Part shown: piece after piece, positions 34,966 to 45,049 of the stretch | How the letters are laid out: the number at the start of each line of letters is the position of its first letter | Numbering within the stretch: position 1 is the stretch's first letter | NCBI RefSeq assembly: GCF_000520975.1 | Contig: NZ_JACB01000050.1 | Location: forward strand, 1-64,000 | Source: Aquimarina megaterium XH134 | GTDB lineage: Bacteria > Bacteroidota > Bacteroidia > Flavobacteriales > Flavobacteriaceae | Length of the DNA stretch: 64,000 nt | Direction: 5' to 3' | The notes under the pieces: model-generated | Databases searched by the model: none | Told to the model about the DNA's origin: nothing | What the model saw: only the letters and a program-made list of their open reading frames with translations | Made by a program: the position numbers and the translations under genes

Positions 34966-35910
34966 ATGAACAAAATTAAAGAGCTATTTGATATTCAATA
35001 CCCAATAATACAAGGGGGGATGATATGGGCAAGTGGTTGGAGGTTAGCAAGTGCAGTGAGTAACTCAGGAGGCTTGGGGCTTATAGGATCGGGATCTATG
35101 TATCCAGATGTACTTAGAGAGCATATTCAGAAATGTAAAAAAGCAACCAGTAAACCTTTCGGAGTAAATATTCCGATGTTATATCCTAATTTGGAAGAGG
35201 CTATACAGATTATTATCGAAGAAGGTGTAAAAATAGTATTTACCTCTGCCGGGAATCCAAAAATATATACTTCTTACCTTAAAGAAAAAGGAATTACAGT
35301 AGTACATGTAGTAAGCAGCCTTAAATTTGCTTTAAAAGCACAAGAGGCTGGTGTTGATGCAGTGGTAGCAGAAGGATTTGAAGCAGGAGGGCATAATGGA
35401 AGAGATGAGACTACTACATTAGCATTGATTCCTATGGTCAAAGAAAGAATAAATGTTCCTTTAATCGCAGCCGGAGGTATTGCTACAGGTGCGGCTATGT
35501 ATGCTGTTATGGCTCTGGGAGCAGATGGTGTTCAGATAGGAAGTCGTTTTGTGGCAAGTGAGGAAGCATCTTCACATATCAATTTTAAAAATATGGTGGT
35601 AGAGGCAAAAGAAGGAGATACGCAACTTACTCTAAAGGAGTTAGCCCCGGTAAGGCTACTTAAAAATAAATTTTATCAGGATGTAGAAGCATTATATGCT
35701 ACGGCGCCTTCGGTAGATGAGTTAAAAACACTATTAGGGCGTGCCCGGGCGAAAAGAGGTATGTTTGAAGGAGATCTAATTGAAGGAGAATTAGAGATAG
35801 GACAAGTGTCAGGATTAATTCATGACATTAAACCAGTAGCTGCTATACTGGAAGATATGATAATTGAATTCAATACTATACAGCATAAAATGAACGGTGT
35901 TTCCTTATAA
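34966..35910 (+). CDS. NAD(P)H-dependent flavin oxidoreductase (nitronate monooxygenase/FabK-like)
   Basis: 314 residues, an FMN TIM barrel. N-terminal YPIIQGGMIWASGWRLASAV (residues 12-31), GLGLIGSGSMYP (about 37-48), KPFGVNIPMLYP (about 66-77), VAEGFEAGGHNGRDET (about 136-151, with the active-site His), and the FMN-phosphate loops IAAGGIATGAAMYAVMALGA and DGVQIGSRFVAS. Either nitronate oxidation or a FabK-type enoyl-ACP reductase role is possible; the sequence does not decide. It is 28 bp after mnmA and probably in the same transcript. Confidence 0.88.
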   Translation: MNKIKELFDIQYPIIQGGMIWASGWRLASAVSNSGGLGLIGSGSMYPDVLREHIQKCKKATSKPFGVNIPMLYPNLEEAIQIIIEEGVKIVFTSAGNPKIYTSYLKEKGITVVHVVSSLKFALKAQEAGVDAVVAEGFEAGGHNGRDETTTLALIPMVKERINVPLIAAGGIATGAAMYAVMALGADGVQIGSRFVASEEASSHINFKNMVVEAKEGDTQLTLKELAPVRLLKNKFYQDVEALYATAPSVDELKTLLGRARAKRGMFEGDLIEGELEIGQVSGLIHDIKPVAAILEDMIIEFNTIQHKMNGVSL

Positions 35911-35920
35911 AAATCTTTTT

Positions 35921-37222
35921 TCATTCTGAAATAAGACAAGTAATATGTTGCTCGCAGATATTTAGGGTATCATAAGAATTCATACGTTGCTGTATGGTCA
36001 GTATCGTTTCTAGATATTTATCTGTTCCTAATATTTTTTCGGTAGCATTTTGTATTGTAATTACTCGAGGTTTTTCTGTTTTTAGATCGATACTAATCCC
36101 AGAATAATCCATTCTGGAACAGATCTCATTTTTACCTTCATTAACTCCTGCAGTTATCATTGGCACACCGTGTTTAATGCTAAGTAAGGCACTGCCGTAT
36201 CCTCCATTCATAATAAAAACATCTATATGAGGCATTACAGAATCATAAGCTATAAAATCTTCGATATAATAATGTTGTTGAGGATATCGTTTTTGTAAAT
36301 CTTTAGTATTGGTATAGCCCGTGGCTACCAGAACTATGTAATCTGAATCTTTAAAAGCTTCTAGAGATGGAATGATAAGTTTATCTAGATTTTTTTCTAC
36401 AGTTCCCTGAGATACCAATATGACTTTTTTAGAGGTGTCTAGAATAGTGCTCCAATCTTTTTTTACCTTTTGATTTTTATTGTTAGTTTGTACTTGTAGT
36501 ACACCAACATATTTTATAGAAGCCGGAAGACTATACCTTGGATAATCGATTTCAGGAATCCCGTTTTGCAAAAAAACATCCGATTGTAAAGGGGCGACAT
36601 CAAAAATAGTTAGGTTTTCTTCTTCAGGTAAATCCAATGAACGCAATAACTGATTATATGCAACTCTTGTTTCGTTAAAAATAAGCTTGTCTGCCATTAG
36701 CTTTATAAAATTCTGTTTTCTCTTGCCGAAAAATGTTGTAGCAGGCTGATGACCAATGCCATATAAGGGAATGTCGGGCGCAGAAAGTGCTAAAGGTACA
36801 ACCCCTATACTAGCAATAGGCACGTTAAGTTTTTTCTTAACAATAGATCCGGGAAAAGTGTTGTCACATACCAAAATGTCAAATGGAAAAATTTCATGTA
36901 TTTCTGCTATATCTTCATAGTAACCTTTCATTCTATTAATAAACAGATTAATGATATCGAACTTAATGTGTGCAATTCCTTTTAGCATTTTTCGATCAGG
37001 ATACATTTGATCTATTTCTTCTATTTTAAGCTCCTGTGCATTTCGAAATGGTAAATACGGTATTCCCATTTGGTGTAGCTTATTTTTATACCCCTCTCCA
37101 GTATACCATCTTACATCATATCCTTTTGCTTTGAGGTGAATAGCTATAGCTGTCATAGGATTAAAATGCCCATCCGCAGGTATACATGCGAAAAGGATTT
37201 TTTTTTGAGACATCAGTGTCAT
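35921..37222 (-). CDS. Glycosyltransferase family 1, MGT/UGT type
   Basis: 433 residues if started at ATG 37222 (MTLMSQKKILFACIPADGHF); the further-upstream frame adds an unlikely hydrophobic leader, and ATG 37213 is also possible. GT-B of the macrolide/UDP-glucosyl transferase class: N-terminal FACIPADGHFNPMTAIAIHL with the catalytic His, ILVSQGTVEKNLDKLIIPSL in the middle, and the donor-site block VDVFIMNGGYGSALLSIKHG-like with PMITAGVNEGKNE. Members glycosylate small lipophilic molecules such as carotenoids, macrolides or flavonoids. No pigment or polyketide genes lie nearby, so the acceptor is open. Confidence 0.85.
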   Translation of the reverse strand: MTLMSQKKILFACIPADGHFNPMTAIAIHLKAKGYDVRWYTGEGYKNKLHQMGIPYLPFRNAQELKIEEIDQMYPDRKMLKGIAHIKFDIINLFINRMKGYYEDIAEIHEIFPFDILVCDNTFPGSIVKKKLNVPIASIGVVPLALSAPDIPLYGIGHQPATTFFGKRKQNFIKLMADKLIFNETRVAYNQLLRSLDLPEEENLTIFDVAPLQSDVFLQNGIPEIDYPRYSLPASIKYVGVLQVQTNNKNQKVKKDWSTILDTSKKVILVSQGTVEKNLDKLIIPSLEAFKDSDYIVLVATGYTNTKDLQKRYPQQHYYIEDFIAYDSVMPHIDVFIMNGGYGSALLSIKHGVPMITAGVNEGKNEICSRMDYSGISIDLKTEKPRVITIQNATEKILGTDKYLETILTIQQRMNSYDTLNICEQHITCLISE

Positions 37223-37291
37223 TAAGATATGTTTTTTTAGGAGGGTAAAATTATAATATATTAAAACTAAACCTAATTTTTGATAAAACAT

Positions 37292-37299
37292 TACTTTTG
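37292..37299 (+). promoter_or_regulatory. Promoter -7 box TACTTTTG for mazG
   Basis: TACTTTTG fits TAnnTTTG and ends 14 nt before the mazG ATG at 37314. Confidence 0.5.
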
Positions 37300-37313
37300 A
37301 AATAAAAAGATAA

Positions 37314-38087
37314 ATGAACTCAAGAGAAGATCAGCTTCAAGCTTTTGATAGATTATTAACTATCATGGATGAGCTTCGTGAGCAATGTCCGTGGGATAAA
37401 AAACAAACATTTCAGTCGTTAAGACATTTAACTATAGAAGAGACTTATGAGCTTGGTGATGCAATTTTAGATAATGATCTGGAAGAAATAAAAAAAGAGC
37501 TTGGAGATTTGTTATTACATATCGTGTTTTATGCTAAAATTGGGAGCGAAACAAAAGCTTTTGATATTGCAGATGTAGCCAACGAGATTTGCGAAAAATT
37601 AGTCCATAGGCATCCTCATATTTATGGAGATGTTACTGTTGATAATGAGGAAGATGTAAAGCGTAATTGGGAAAATTTAAAACTTAAAGAAGGAAAAAAT
37701 AGTGTTCTCGAAGGAGTTCCTCAATCTTTACCAGCAATGGTAAAGGCAAGCAGAATTCAGGATAAAGTGGCTGGAGTAGGGTTTGACTGGGAAGAACCTT
37801 ATCAGGTATTTGAAAAACTTAAAGAAGAACTTGATGAATTACAACACGAAATAGAAGTAGAGGACCAGGAAAAAATAGAATCAGAATTTGGAGATGTTCT
37901 TTTTTCTATGATTAATTATGCTCGTTTTCTTAAGGTAAACCCAGAAGATTCATTAGAACGTACGAACAAAAAATTTATAAAGAGGTTTCAGTATTTAGAG
38001 TCAAAAGCAAAAGAAAATAATAAAAGCCTTAGAGATATGACACTTGCCGAAATGGATGTTTTTTGGGAAGAAGCAAAAAAGCTATAA
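37314..38087 (+). CDS. mazG: Nucleoside triphosphate pyrophosphohydrolase MazG
   Basis: 257 residues, the two-domain MazG. It hydrolyses NTPs/dNTPs to NMP and PPi, a housecleaning role. The first domain has CPWDKKQTFQSLRHLTIEET (about 22-41) and the metal motif EETYELGDAI ... EIKKELGDLLLHIVF (about 39-75); the second domain repeats it as EELDELQHEIE ... ESEFGDVLFSMINYAR (about 168-207). WEEPYQVFEKLKEE and ERTNKKFIKRFQYLE are family-typical. The promoter overlaps the 5' side of the divergent glycosyltransferase gene. Confidence 0.95.
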   Translation: MNSREDQLQAFDRLLTIMDELREQCPWDKKQTFQSLRHLTIEETYELGDAILDNDLEEIKKELGDLLLHIVFYAKIGSETKAFDIADVANEICEKLVHRHPHIYGDVTVDNEEDVKRNWENLKLKEGKNSVLEGVPQSLPAMVKASRIQDKVAGVGFDWEEPYQVFEKLKEELDELQHEIEVEDQEKIESEFGDVLFSMINYARFLKVNPEDSLERTNKKFIKRFQYLESKAKENNKSLRDMTLAEMDVFWEEAKKL

Positions 38088-38492
38088 TCATATTTATGCT
38101 TGTTACCTTATATACTATTATTGAAGAAAATATATAGTATGAGAAAGTTTACCAAAATTGAAATTTTTGTTGAAATTTTTAGAAAAATGTCATTTTTTAG
38201 AGGATAAAAACGTTCAATTGAGGATTTTGAAATTATCTAATCTTATATATTCTTTCTAAGTTTTTATTTGTATGCTAAAACATAGCAATAATCAGCTTTT
38301 TTTGATGATAAATAGATTTATGAATACTGTTTTTGCACTTTTTTTTTATGGTTTTCACTTATTTTATTACCCCGAAAAGCCTATAAACACTAGTTTTTTA
38401 GGTAAAATATTATCGGGATACTCTTCTATAACAATTTTTTAACAGAAAGAAATCGTAAATTAGTGGTTAAATTCATCATCAATCAATCAATC
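38088..38492 (+). other. 405-bp AT-rich gap before the first AraC-type regulator
   Basis: It contains short T/A repeats (for example AAATTGAAATTTTTGTTGAA near 38155) and a 45-codon open frame at 38305-38442 that I do not consider a proven gene. It presumably holds the regulator's promoter, but no clear TAnnTTTG box was found. Confidence 0.4.
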
Positions 38493-40028
38493 GTGAGGCT
38501 AACTCAAAGAAGAACAATATTAACATACTTGTTTTTCATCTTTATTTTGTTCATTCCTTTAAAAGGATATTGTTTCATTATTGAAACAAGTGAGAGAAAT
38601 GAGGATGGAACCTCCTATAAACTGTTATTTTCTAAAGATCAGTTTTCTAATGGAGCAGATTTTGTATATATTACAGAAGCTGATCAAGCTATAGTAGGAG
38701 AAAAGATAGCAGACTCTACTGCTATATTTAAAGAACTGGCATTTTCTTATGCCAAAATTGATCAACCCAAATTAGCGTGTGAGTTTATCGAAAAGTATAT
38801 TAAATCAACTCTTGATGTAACTTTTGTTGATCATAGTAATTTTGACCAAATAAGCACATCAGAATCCTATAAACAACTTGCAGAGAAGTATCTAAAACAA
38901 TTTGGGTGGTTTGCCCTCTTTTGTTTTTATATTTCTTTTGTAGGGTTTTTTATAACTATAGTATTAAATTTTCGTAAAGGCACAGATAAAGCTGCTAGTT
39001 TACTAATGAGTATTTTTGTACTCCTGAATTCATGTTTTATGGCCCATTTGGGATTGTATTTTATGAATTATGAATATTATTGGCCGCATACGTTATTTAT
39101 GTTCTCTACGTTTGGGCTGTTATATGGCCCCATTATATATTTTTATTTTAAAAGAGCATCACAAAACTATAAGTTCAAACGTTTGGACCTATTACACTTG
39201 ATTCCTACCATTTTTCTAGTAATATTGTTATTGCCCGTTTATTTATTACCAGCAGAAGAAAAACTTAGAATGGTCATAAATTATGAACGACCATACCTTA
39301 CTTTGATTTCAATTTCTAAGCTATTATCATTGTTAATTTATGGTGTTTTAATGGTTAATGTTTATGTCCGAAGGGATAAGAAGAGGTTGTATTTTTCGAA
39401 ACAATTACTTAATTGGCAGCGAAACATAATGGTATTTTGTGCTGTATATGTATTGTCATATGCGATATATGCACTTTTAAATGTATTGCATTTAGGTAGT
39501 GGGTTTTTGTTTAATGTACAGGTAGTTTCGTTAGCAGTTATGGTTCTATATATTAGCTACTCTGCATTTGTTCAACCTTCACTATTCGGAAAATTGAGAA
39601 TAGTAAAGTCGGAAGATGAAAAAGAAGAAAAAATACTAAAAAATAAAAATAATAAATACGAAAAATCAGGACTAACACCTAGTTTGTCACTAGAGCTTAA
39701 AGTAAAGCTGTTGTATTTGCTAAAAGAAGAGAAAATTTATAAACAAAATGATATTACTCTTCATAAAGTTTCGCTATTACTAGATACTACGAGGCACAAT
39801 ACTTCTCAGATTATAAATGAACATTTCGGACTTAATTTTTTTGAATTAATTAATAAATATAGAATAGAAGAAGCCAAAGAAATTTTAAAAGGAGAAAAGT
39901 ATAAAGGTTTTAATATCATCGATGTAGCCTATGAAGTAGGCTTTAATAATAAAGTTACCTTTAATAAATCATTTAAAAAATATAACCAAATTACTCCCTC
40001 AGAATATTTAAAACGATTTGTAGCATAG
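38493..40028 (+). CDS. Membrane-embedded AraC-family transcriptional regulator (cassette 1)
   Basis: 511 residues from the GTG at 38493, chosen because RLTQRRTILTY aligns with the paralogue's ATG start MRLTQKIQTSV; an in-frame GTG ten codons upstream is possible. Layout: signal or first span, a roughly 100-residue exported segment with ALFKELAFSYAKIDQPKLAC and FVDHSNFDQIS (a TPR remnant), about six or seven membrane spans (about 135-370), then a cytoplasmic linker and an AraC-type double HTH (about 400-510): RHNTSQIINEHFGLNFFELI and FNIIDVAYEVGFNNKVTFNK. It probably senses a signal at the membrane and activates the susC/susD genes 575 bp downstream. Confidence 0.85.
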   Translation: MRLTQRRTILTYLFFIFILFIPLKGYCFIIETSERNEDGTSYKLLFSKDQFSNGADFVYITEADQAIVGEKIADSTAIFKELAFSYAKIDQPKLACEFIEKYIKSTLDVTFVDHSNFDQISTSESYKQLAEKYLKQFGWFALFCFYISFVGFFITIVLNFRKGTDKAASLLMSIFVLLNSCFMAHLGLYFMNYEYYWPHTLFMFSTFGLLYGPIIYFYFKRASQNYKFKRLDLLHLIPTIFLVILLLPVYLLPAEEKLRMVINYERPYLTLISISKLLSLLIYGVLMVNVYVRRDKKRLYFSKQLLNWQRNIMVFCAVYVLSYAIYALLNVLHLGSGFLFNVQVVSLAVMVLYISYSAFVQPSLFGKLRIVKSEDEKEEKILKNKNNKYEKSGLTPSLSLELKVKLLYLLKEEKIYKQNDITLHKVSLLLDTTRHNTSQIINEHFGLNFFELINKYRIEEAKEILKGEKYKGFNIIDVAYEVGFNNKVTFNKSFKKYNQITPSEYLKRFVA

Positions 40029-40603
40029 CATAGCGCAAGAAATCTTAGATCAGAGGCGAGTTTTTTTCTTTTCAGAAACGCGTTTTATCTTTATTCGCAC
40101 TCGTTTATTTGTTTGAAAACCAATAAGGTATGCTGTTGGGTATATCGATATTTAGAATAAAAGAAAGGAAAATAATAGCCCTGATTTTGCATATTAGTTT
40201 TCTTTAAAAGGCATAAATTTTGATATTTATTTTTTAGAATTTACTCTTTTCTACGTTTTTTTAGATCAAATGATTCATTTTTTTTAATCTTTTTTAAAAT
40301 ATTGATTTTTTACTTGTAAAAAAATATCTTTTTTGTGTTAAAAATGTAATCTACAAGTTGATTTTAGTATTCAAATCACTTTCAATATATGATGTATTTT
40401 TAAAAATTTAAGGATTGTTAATAAACAATGCTTATATTTATGATATCATAAATAAAAGAATAGATAAATTGAGTATATGTTGTTTTTTTATGAAATTTTA
40501 TATCAATTCGTAAAAACGTAAGCGTAATTATACATGTAATTCTCTTCTTCCTTTTGTGATAAAACTAACTATTTAAGTTTAATCTTTTTTAAAAATTCTA
40601 TTT
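40029..40603 (+). other. 575-bp regulatory gap and 5' leader of susC (cassette 1)
   Basis: Very AT-rich and without an open frame of note. It contains the 20-bp palindrome at 40435-40454 and, from about 40539 to the ATG, a leader related to that of the second susC: TTCCTTTT at 40548, TAACTAT at 40566 and TTAAGT just after. A long untranslated region ahead of susC fits post-transcriptional or regulator-dependent control. Confidence 0.5.
40435..40454. promoter_or_regulatory. 20-bp perfect palindrome upstream of susC (cassette 1)
   Basis: TATTTATGATATCATAAATA reads the same on both strands. Its right half ATCATAAATA (40445-40454) recurs upstream of the second susC at the same distance from the start codon (150 bp). 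It is a candidate operator for the adjacent AraC-type regulator; binding is inferred. Confidence 0.5.
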
Positions 40604-43600
40604 ATGAGGTTACATCATTACAAACTATTTGTGCTCGCTTTTTTAGTATCGGGCATGATGTCTGCCCAACAACAAATCTCTGGAACTGTCCAGGGAGAAG
40701 GAGGGCTACCATTACCTGGGGTTAACATTATAATACAAGGTAAATCTACAGGTACACAAACAGATTTTGACGGGCAATACACAATTAATGCCGATATAGG
40801 CGAAGTACTTGTGTATTCATATTTAGGTTTTGTTACCCAGCAGATTGCTGTATCGGGACAAAATGAAATTAATGTAGTGCTGAAAGAAGATGTAGGAGTA
40901 TTAGAAGAAGTAGTTGTGGTTGGATTCGGTACCCAATCAAAACGGTTGCTAACTGGTAATGTGTCAAAAATTGAGGCAGGTCAAATAGGTGGTATTTCTA
41001 CACCTAGTGTACAAAATGCATTAATAGCCAAGGCACCAGGTGTGCAAATTACACAAATTAATGGTAAGTTAGAAGGTGGTGTAAAGGTAATTATTAGAGG
41101 ACTTTCTTCGATATCGGCTTCTCAAGAACCATTATATGTTATTGATGGAATTGAGATGAATAATAGAAATTCGTCCTCGATTGGTGCAAATTTGAATCCT
41201 TTATTAACGGTAAACCCAAATGATATAGCATCAATTGATATTTTGAAAGATGCATCGGCTACAGCTATTTATGGCGCAAAAGGAACGAATGGAGTTATAT
41301 TGATTACAACCAAAAGAGGTAAAGAGGGAAAATCACAGGTTTCTGTAGATCTTTCTACCGCGTTTGGAAAACCAACAAATAAAAGAGATTGGCTAAATGC
41401 AAGTCAGTATGAAGAATTACTTCGAGAATCTGCATTCAACAGATTTGGAGATCAGGTTGTTGCCGATGATTGGGTAGACAATAGATTGCCAAGATATGAA
41501 GGAGATCAGGATTGGAGAACTCTCGATACAGATTGGCAAGAGGAAGCTTTTCAAGATAGCTATATTAATGATATTAATGTGTCTATTTCTGGTGGAAATG
41601 AAAAGACGGTGAGCTTTATATCAGGATCGGCCAATGATTCAGAAGGTATTATTAGAGGTAACGGTTTAAATCGTTATAGTATGAGAGCAAATATTGATCA
41701 CAATGTTAGCAAAAGCCTTAGCGTTGGTGTGAATGCAAGTTATTCGAGTACTATAATTAATAGAATAGCAGGGGATAATGCATTTGTTACTCCTATGCAA
41801 GCTATTGCGCAAGTGCCTACATCACCAGCTTATCTTTTAAATGGTGAGCCAAATGGAACTAATGGTACAGGTACAAGAACACTATATAGTAATTTTTTAT
41901 TGCAAGATAAACACTCTTTCCGTAAGACTTCGATTAGAAGGATTTTAGCGAAGGTATTTGGAGATATAGATATCTTACCATCATTAACCTTAAGATCAGA
42001 GTTTGGTTATGACTATTTATATCAGACAGTGGATAGAAATACAGGTAGATTAGCGCCATTTCAATCTACAAATGGTCAAAGTTTTGCTTCAGATGATGGT
42101 ACAGAAATACTATCTACAAATAATTATTTTACTTATGACTATTCATCGGGTGGAGCATCTAGTCTAAATTTTGTTTTAGGGATGACGTATACTAGGCTAA
42201 AAAATAGATTTAATTCGGTAACTGGAGATGGTTTTCCTACCGATAGTTTTAGATCTATTTCTAGTGCAGCAACCATTTCGGCTGGTGCTGGTACTTTTAC
42301 AAATTGGGCACAGCTGGCTTATTTTGCCAGAGCATCATATGATTTTAAAAAGAGATACCTTATAAATGCTACTCTTCGTCATGATTCATCCTCTCGATTT
42401 GGTAAAGATAAAAGAAATGCATTTTTCCCTGCAGTTTCGGTAGGTTGGATTGTGTCTGAAGAAAACTTTTTGCATGATTCTAGTATATTATCAAATTTAA
42501 AACTTAGAGCCAGTTGGGGGGTTAATGGTAATACTCCTACTGCTAATTTTGGTTCTTTGGCTCTTTACGGAGGTACTAATTATGGAGGTGTTTCGGGTAT
42601 TGCTTTTACGCAAATAGATAACCCTGATTTAAAATGGGAAGAAACTGCACAGCAAAATTTTGGTCTTGATTTTGGATTTCTAAATAATAGAATAACTGGT
42701 GAGATCGATTATTATATTAAGAAAACAGATGACTTGATATTTAATCAGCGACTTCCATATGAAACAGGTGCTCCTAATAATGCTGGAATACTTAAGAATA
42801 TTGGAAATCTAGAAAATAAAGGTTTTGAATTTGTGTTAAATACGATAAATGTTCAAACAGATAACCTTACATGGGAAACTAGTTTTAATATTGCTACAAA
42901 TAAAAATGAAATTGTTAGTTTACCAAATGGTGATGATTTGATCACAGGCCAAAATATTCTTAGAGAAGGAGAGCCTATTAATTCTTTCTATATGGTAGAG
43001 TATGCAGGTGTGAATCCAGCTAATGGTGATGCAGAATATATTTTGAATACAACCAATGCTGATGGTACTATAAATAGAGGTAGAACTAACGATTTTTCAC
43101 AGGCAGAACGAATTATCGTCGGAAACCCTAACCCAGATTTGTTTGGAGGTCTTACAAGTACACTGAATTATAAAACAGTTGACTTTTCTTTTACTTTTCA
43201 AGGACAATGGGGAGCTCAATTATATAATGGTGCTGGACAATACCAGGAAACAGGTTTCGGAAACGGTTTAGATAATCAAGATGTCTATATTTATGAAAAT
43301 AGGTGGCAGAACCCTGGAGATATAACAGATGTACCTCAGGCAAGATTGTTTTTAAATAATGGACATTCTAATAGTACCAGATATTTGCAAGATGCAGATT
43401 TTATAAGATTGAGAAATATAACACTCGGATATTCCTTACCGCAAAGCGCATTGGATAAATTAGGAATGAATAAAATAAGACTCTATGTATCTGGATTAAA
43501 TCTTCTAACTTTTACAGACTTTAGAGGGTATGACCCAGAATCAACTAATGATGATGCTAATACTAATACTAATGTAGGTAGTACTTTTTATTCTGCACCA

Positions 43601-43642
43601 CCGGCAAAAGTATATACACTGGGTGTTAATTTAACATTTTAA
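40604..43642 (+). CDS. SusC/RagA-family TonB-linked outer membrane protein (cassette 1)
   Basis: 1012 residues. The signal peptide ends SAQ at about residue 22. Then comes a CarboxypepD_reg-like domain (ISGTVQGEGGLPLPGVNIII), the STGTQTDFDGQYTI repeat and the SusC marker EEVVVVGFGTQSKRLLTG. The plug has VIIRGLSSISASQEPLYVID (about 165-184) and the NDIASIDILKDASATAIYGA block; the barrel ends YTLGVNLTF. It imports an oligomer held by the SusD lid, driven by TonB. Its partner follows after 14 bp. The substrate is unknown: no glycoside hydrolase, lyase, sulfatase or peptidase is nearby. Confidence 0.96.
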   Translation: MRLHHYKLFVLAFLVSGMMSAQQQISGTVQGEGGLPLPGVNIIIQGKSTGTQTDFDGQYTINADIGEVLVYSYLGFVTQQIAVSGQNEINVVLKEDVGVLEEVVVVGFGTQSKRLLTGNVSKIEAGQIGGISTPSVQNALIAKAPGVQITQINGKLEGGVKVIIRGLSSISASQEPLYVIDGIEMNNRNSSSIGANLNPLLTVNPNDIASIDILKDASATAIYGAKGTNGVILITTKRGKEGKSQVSVDLSTAFGKPTNKRDWLNASQYEELLRESAFNRFGDQVVADDWVDNRLPRYEGDQDWRTLDTDWQEEAFQDSYINDINVSISGGNEKTVSFISGSANDSEGIIRGNGLNRYSMRANIDHNVSKSLSVGVNASYSSTIINRIAGDNAFVTPMQAIAQVPTSPAYLLNGEPNGTNGTGTRTLYSNFLLQDKHSFRKTSIRRILAKVFGDIDILPSLTLRSEFGYDYLYQTVDRNTGRLAPFQSTNGQSFASDDGTEILSTNNYFTYDYSSGGASSLNFVLGMTYTRLKNRFNSVTGDGFPTDSFRSISSAATISAGAGTFTNWAQLAYFARASYDFKKRYLINATLRHDSSSRFGKDKRNAFFPAVSVGWIVSEENFLHDSSILSNLKLRASWGVNGNTPTANFGSLALYGGTNYGGVSGIAFTQIDNPDLKWEETAQQNFGLDFGFLNNRITGEIDYYIKKTDDLIFNQRLPYETGAPNNAGILKNIGNLENKGFEFVLNTINVQTDNLTWETSFNIATNKNEIVSLPNGDDLITGQNILREGEPINSFYMVEYAGVNPANGDAEYILNTTNADGTINRGRTNDFSQAERIIVGNPNPDLFGGLTSTLNYKTVDFSFTFQGQWGAQLYNGAGQYQETGFGNGLDNQDVYIYENRWQNPGDITDVPQARLFLNNGHSNSTRYLQDADFIRLRNITLGYSLPQSALDKLGMNKIRLYVSGLNLLTFTDFRGYDPESTNDDANTNTNVGSTFYSAPPAKVYTLGVNLTF

Positions 43643-43656
43643 AAAAAAGATAGATT

Positions 43657-45006
43657 ATGAAATTTTTGAAATTTTTGATATTAATTGTGATATTCAGTAA
43701 TATATCGTGCGAGAATGAACTGGATATAGAACCACAACAAAGTGTTTCTACTGAAGTAGCGACAGCAACAGCAGCAAATATTGAAGCAATTCTTACTGGT
43801 GCTTATGATTCTGCAAGAAGTGGAGATCCTACTTTTGGAGGTGGAAATTATGATGGAGATTTGGCAAATATTGCTGTCTTATACGGTAATACAGATCAAA
43901 TAGAATGGAATGGGACATTTGCTAACTTAAGAGAGTTATTTAATAAAGAGCTGGATAATGTTAATACTAGTGCTAATGGAATGTGGCGTGATGCTTACTT
44001 GTTATTTGGTGCTGTTAATACAGTATTGGCAAACTTAGATAAGTTTGAAGATGAGGATCAAAAAAACAGAGTTGAAGGAGAGGCAATGTTTTTAAGAGGA
44101 CTCGCATATTTTGATATAATACGTTTGTATGGTCAACAATATAATGCGGGTGGCGGAAATACTCAACTCGGGGTTCCTATTGTTTTGGATCCTCCAAGTC
44201 TTGAACGATTAGTTCCTAGAAATTCTGTAGAAGAGGTATATACTCAAATCATTCAGGATTTAACAAGTGCTTATAGTAAATTACCTGATACTAATGGAGA
44301 CAGAGCCGATAAATATGCAGCTCAGGCAGTATTAGCTAGAGTATATTTACAACAAGGTAATTATGCCGCTGCAAGAGATGCCGCAGATGATGTGATACAA
44401 AATAGTGGGCATAGTTTGATGCCTGATTTTAATGCGGTTTTTGATTCTGATGATAACACAGCAGAAAGTATTTTTTCATTTGTCGTTAATACTCAAGAAG
44501 GAACCAATTGGCATGTAGTGCACTTTGCAAGCGAAGCTTTAGGAGGTAGAGGAGGAGATATATCGATTGCTCAAGCCTATATAGATAAGTTTGATTCTGC
44601 CGCAGATGAAAGAAGAAACTATACCTATACAGACGGAGGATTAACATTAAGCTCTAAGTTTGTAAGACAGTTTGCTAATACGCAGCAGATCAGATTGGCA
44701 GAAATGCATTTGATAAGAGCCGAATCTAACTTTAGAGAAGGTACATCTACTGGCCAGGCTCCATTGGCAGAAATAAACGCTTTAAGGGCAAGATCTTCTG
44801 CTCCTGCACTTGGTGCTTTAACCATTGATCTAATTTTAAATGAGAGAGAACTAGAACTAGGTTTTGAAGGGTTTGTTTTACATGATTACAAGAGAACACA
44901 GCGTAATATAGGAGGATTACCTTATAATGATAATAAATTGGTTTTTCCTGTGCCTCAACAAGCAAGAGATAGAAATGATTTGTTAGAGCAAAATCCAGGG
45001 TATTAA
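43657..45006 (+). CDS. RagB/SusD-family lipoprotein (cassette 1)
   Basis: 449 residues. Lipoprotein signal with lipobox NISC (Cys about residue 19), then ENELDIEPQQSVSTEVATAT. SusD hallmarks: MWRDAYLLFGAVNTVLANLD (about 109-128), EAMFLRGLAYFDIIRLYG, the TPR-like YAAQAVLARVYLQQGNYAAA (about 222-241), and the C-terminal LILNERELELGFEGFVLHDY with a terminal QNPGY. It is the surface lid that captures ligand for the SusC barrel. A strong terminator follows. Confidence 0.95.
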   Translation: MKFLKFLILIVIFSNISCENELDIEPQQSVSTEVATATAANIEAILTGAYDSARSGDPTFGGGNYDGDLANIAVLYGNTDQIEWNGTFANLRELFNKELDNVNTSANGMWRDAYLLFGAVNTVLANLDKFEDEDQKNRVEGEAMFLRGLAYFDIIRLYGQQYNAGGGNTQLGVPIVLDPPSLERLVPRNSVEEVYTQIIQDLTSAYSKLPDTNGDRADKYAAQAVLARVYLQQGNYAAARDAADDVIQNSGHSLMPDFNAVFDSDDNTAESIFSFVVNTQEGTNWHVVHFASEALGGRGGDISIAQAYIDKFDSAADERRNYTYTDGGLTLSSKFVRQFANTQQIRLAEMHLIRAESNFREGTSTGQAPLAEINALRARSSAPALGALTIDLILNERELELGFEGFVLHDYKRTQRNIGGLPYNDNKLVFPVPQQARDRNDLLEQNPGY

Positions 45007-45049
45007 ACTATTTTTAATATAGAATAATACACTTAATTTTATATAAGTA

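Noticed and set aside
38305..38442. 45-codon hydrophobic open frame upstream of the first AraC-type regulator
   Set aside because: There is no promoter box, no signal of conservation and low complexity; the second cassette has no counterpart.
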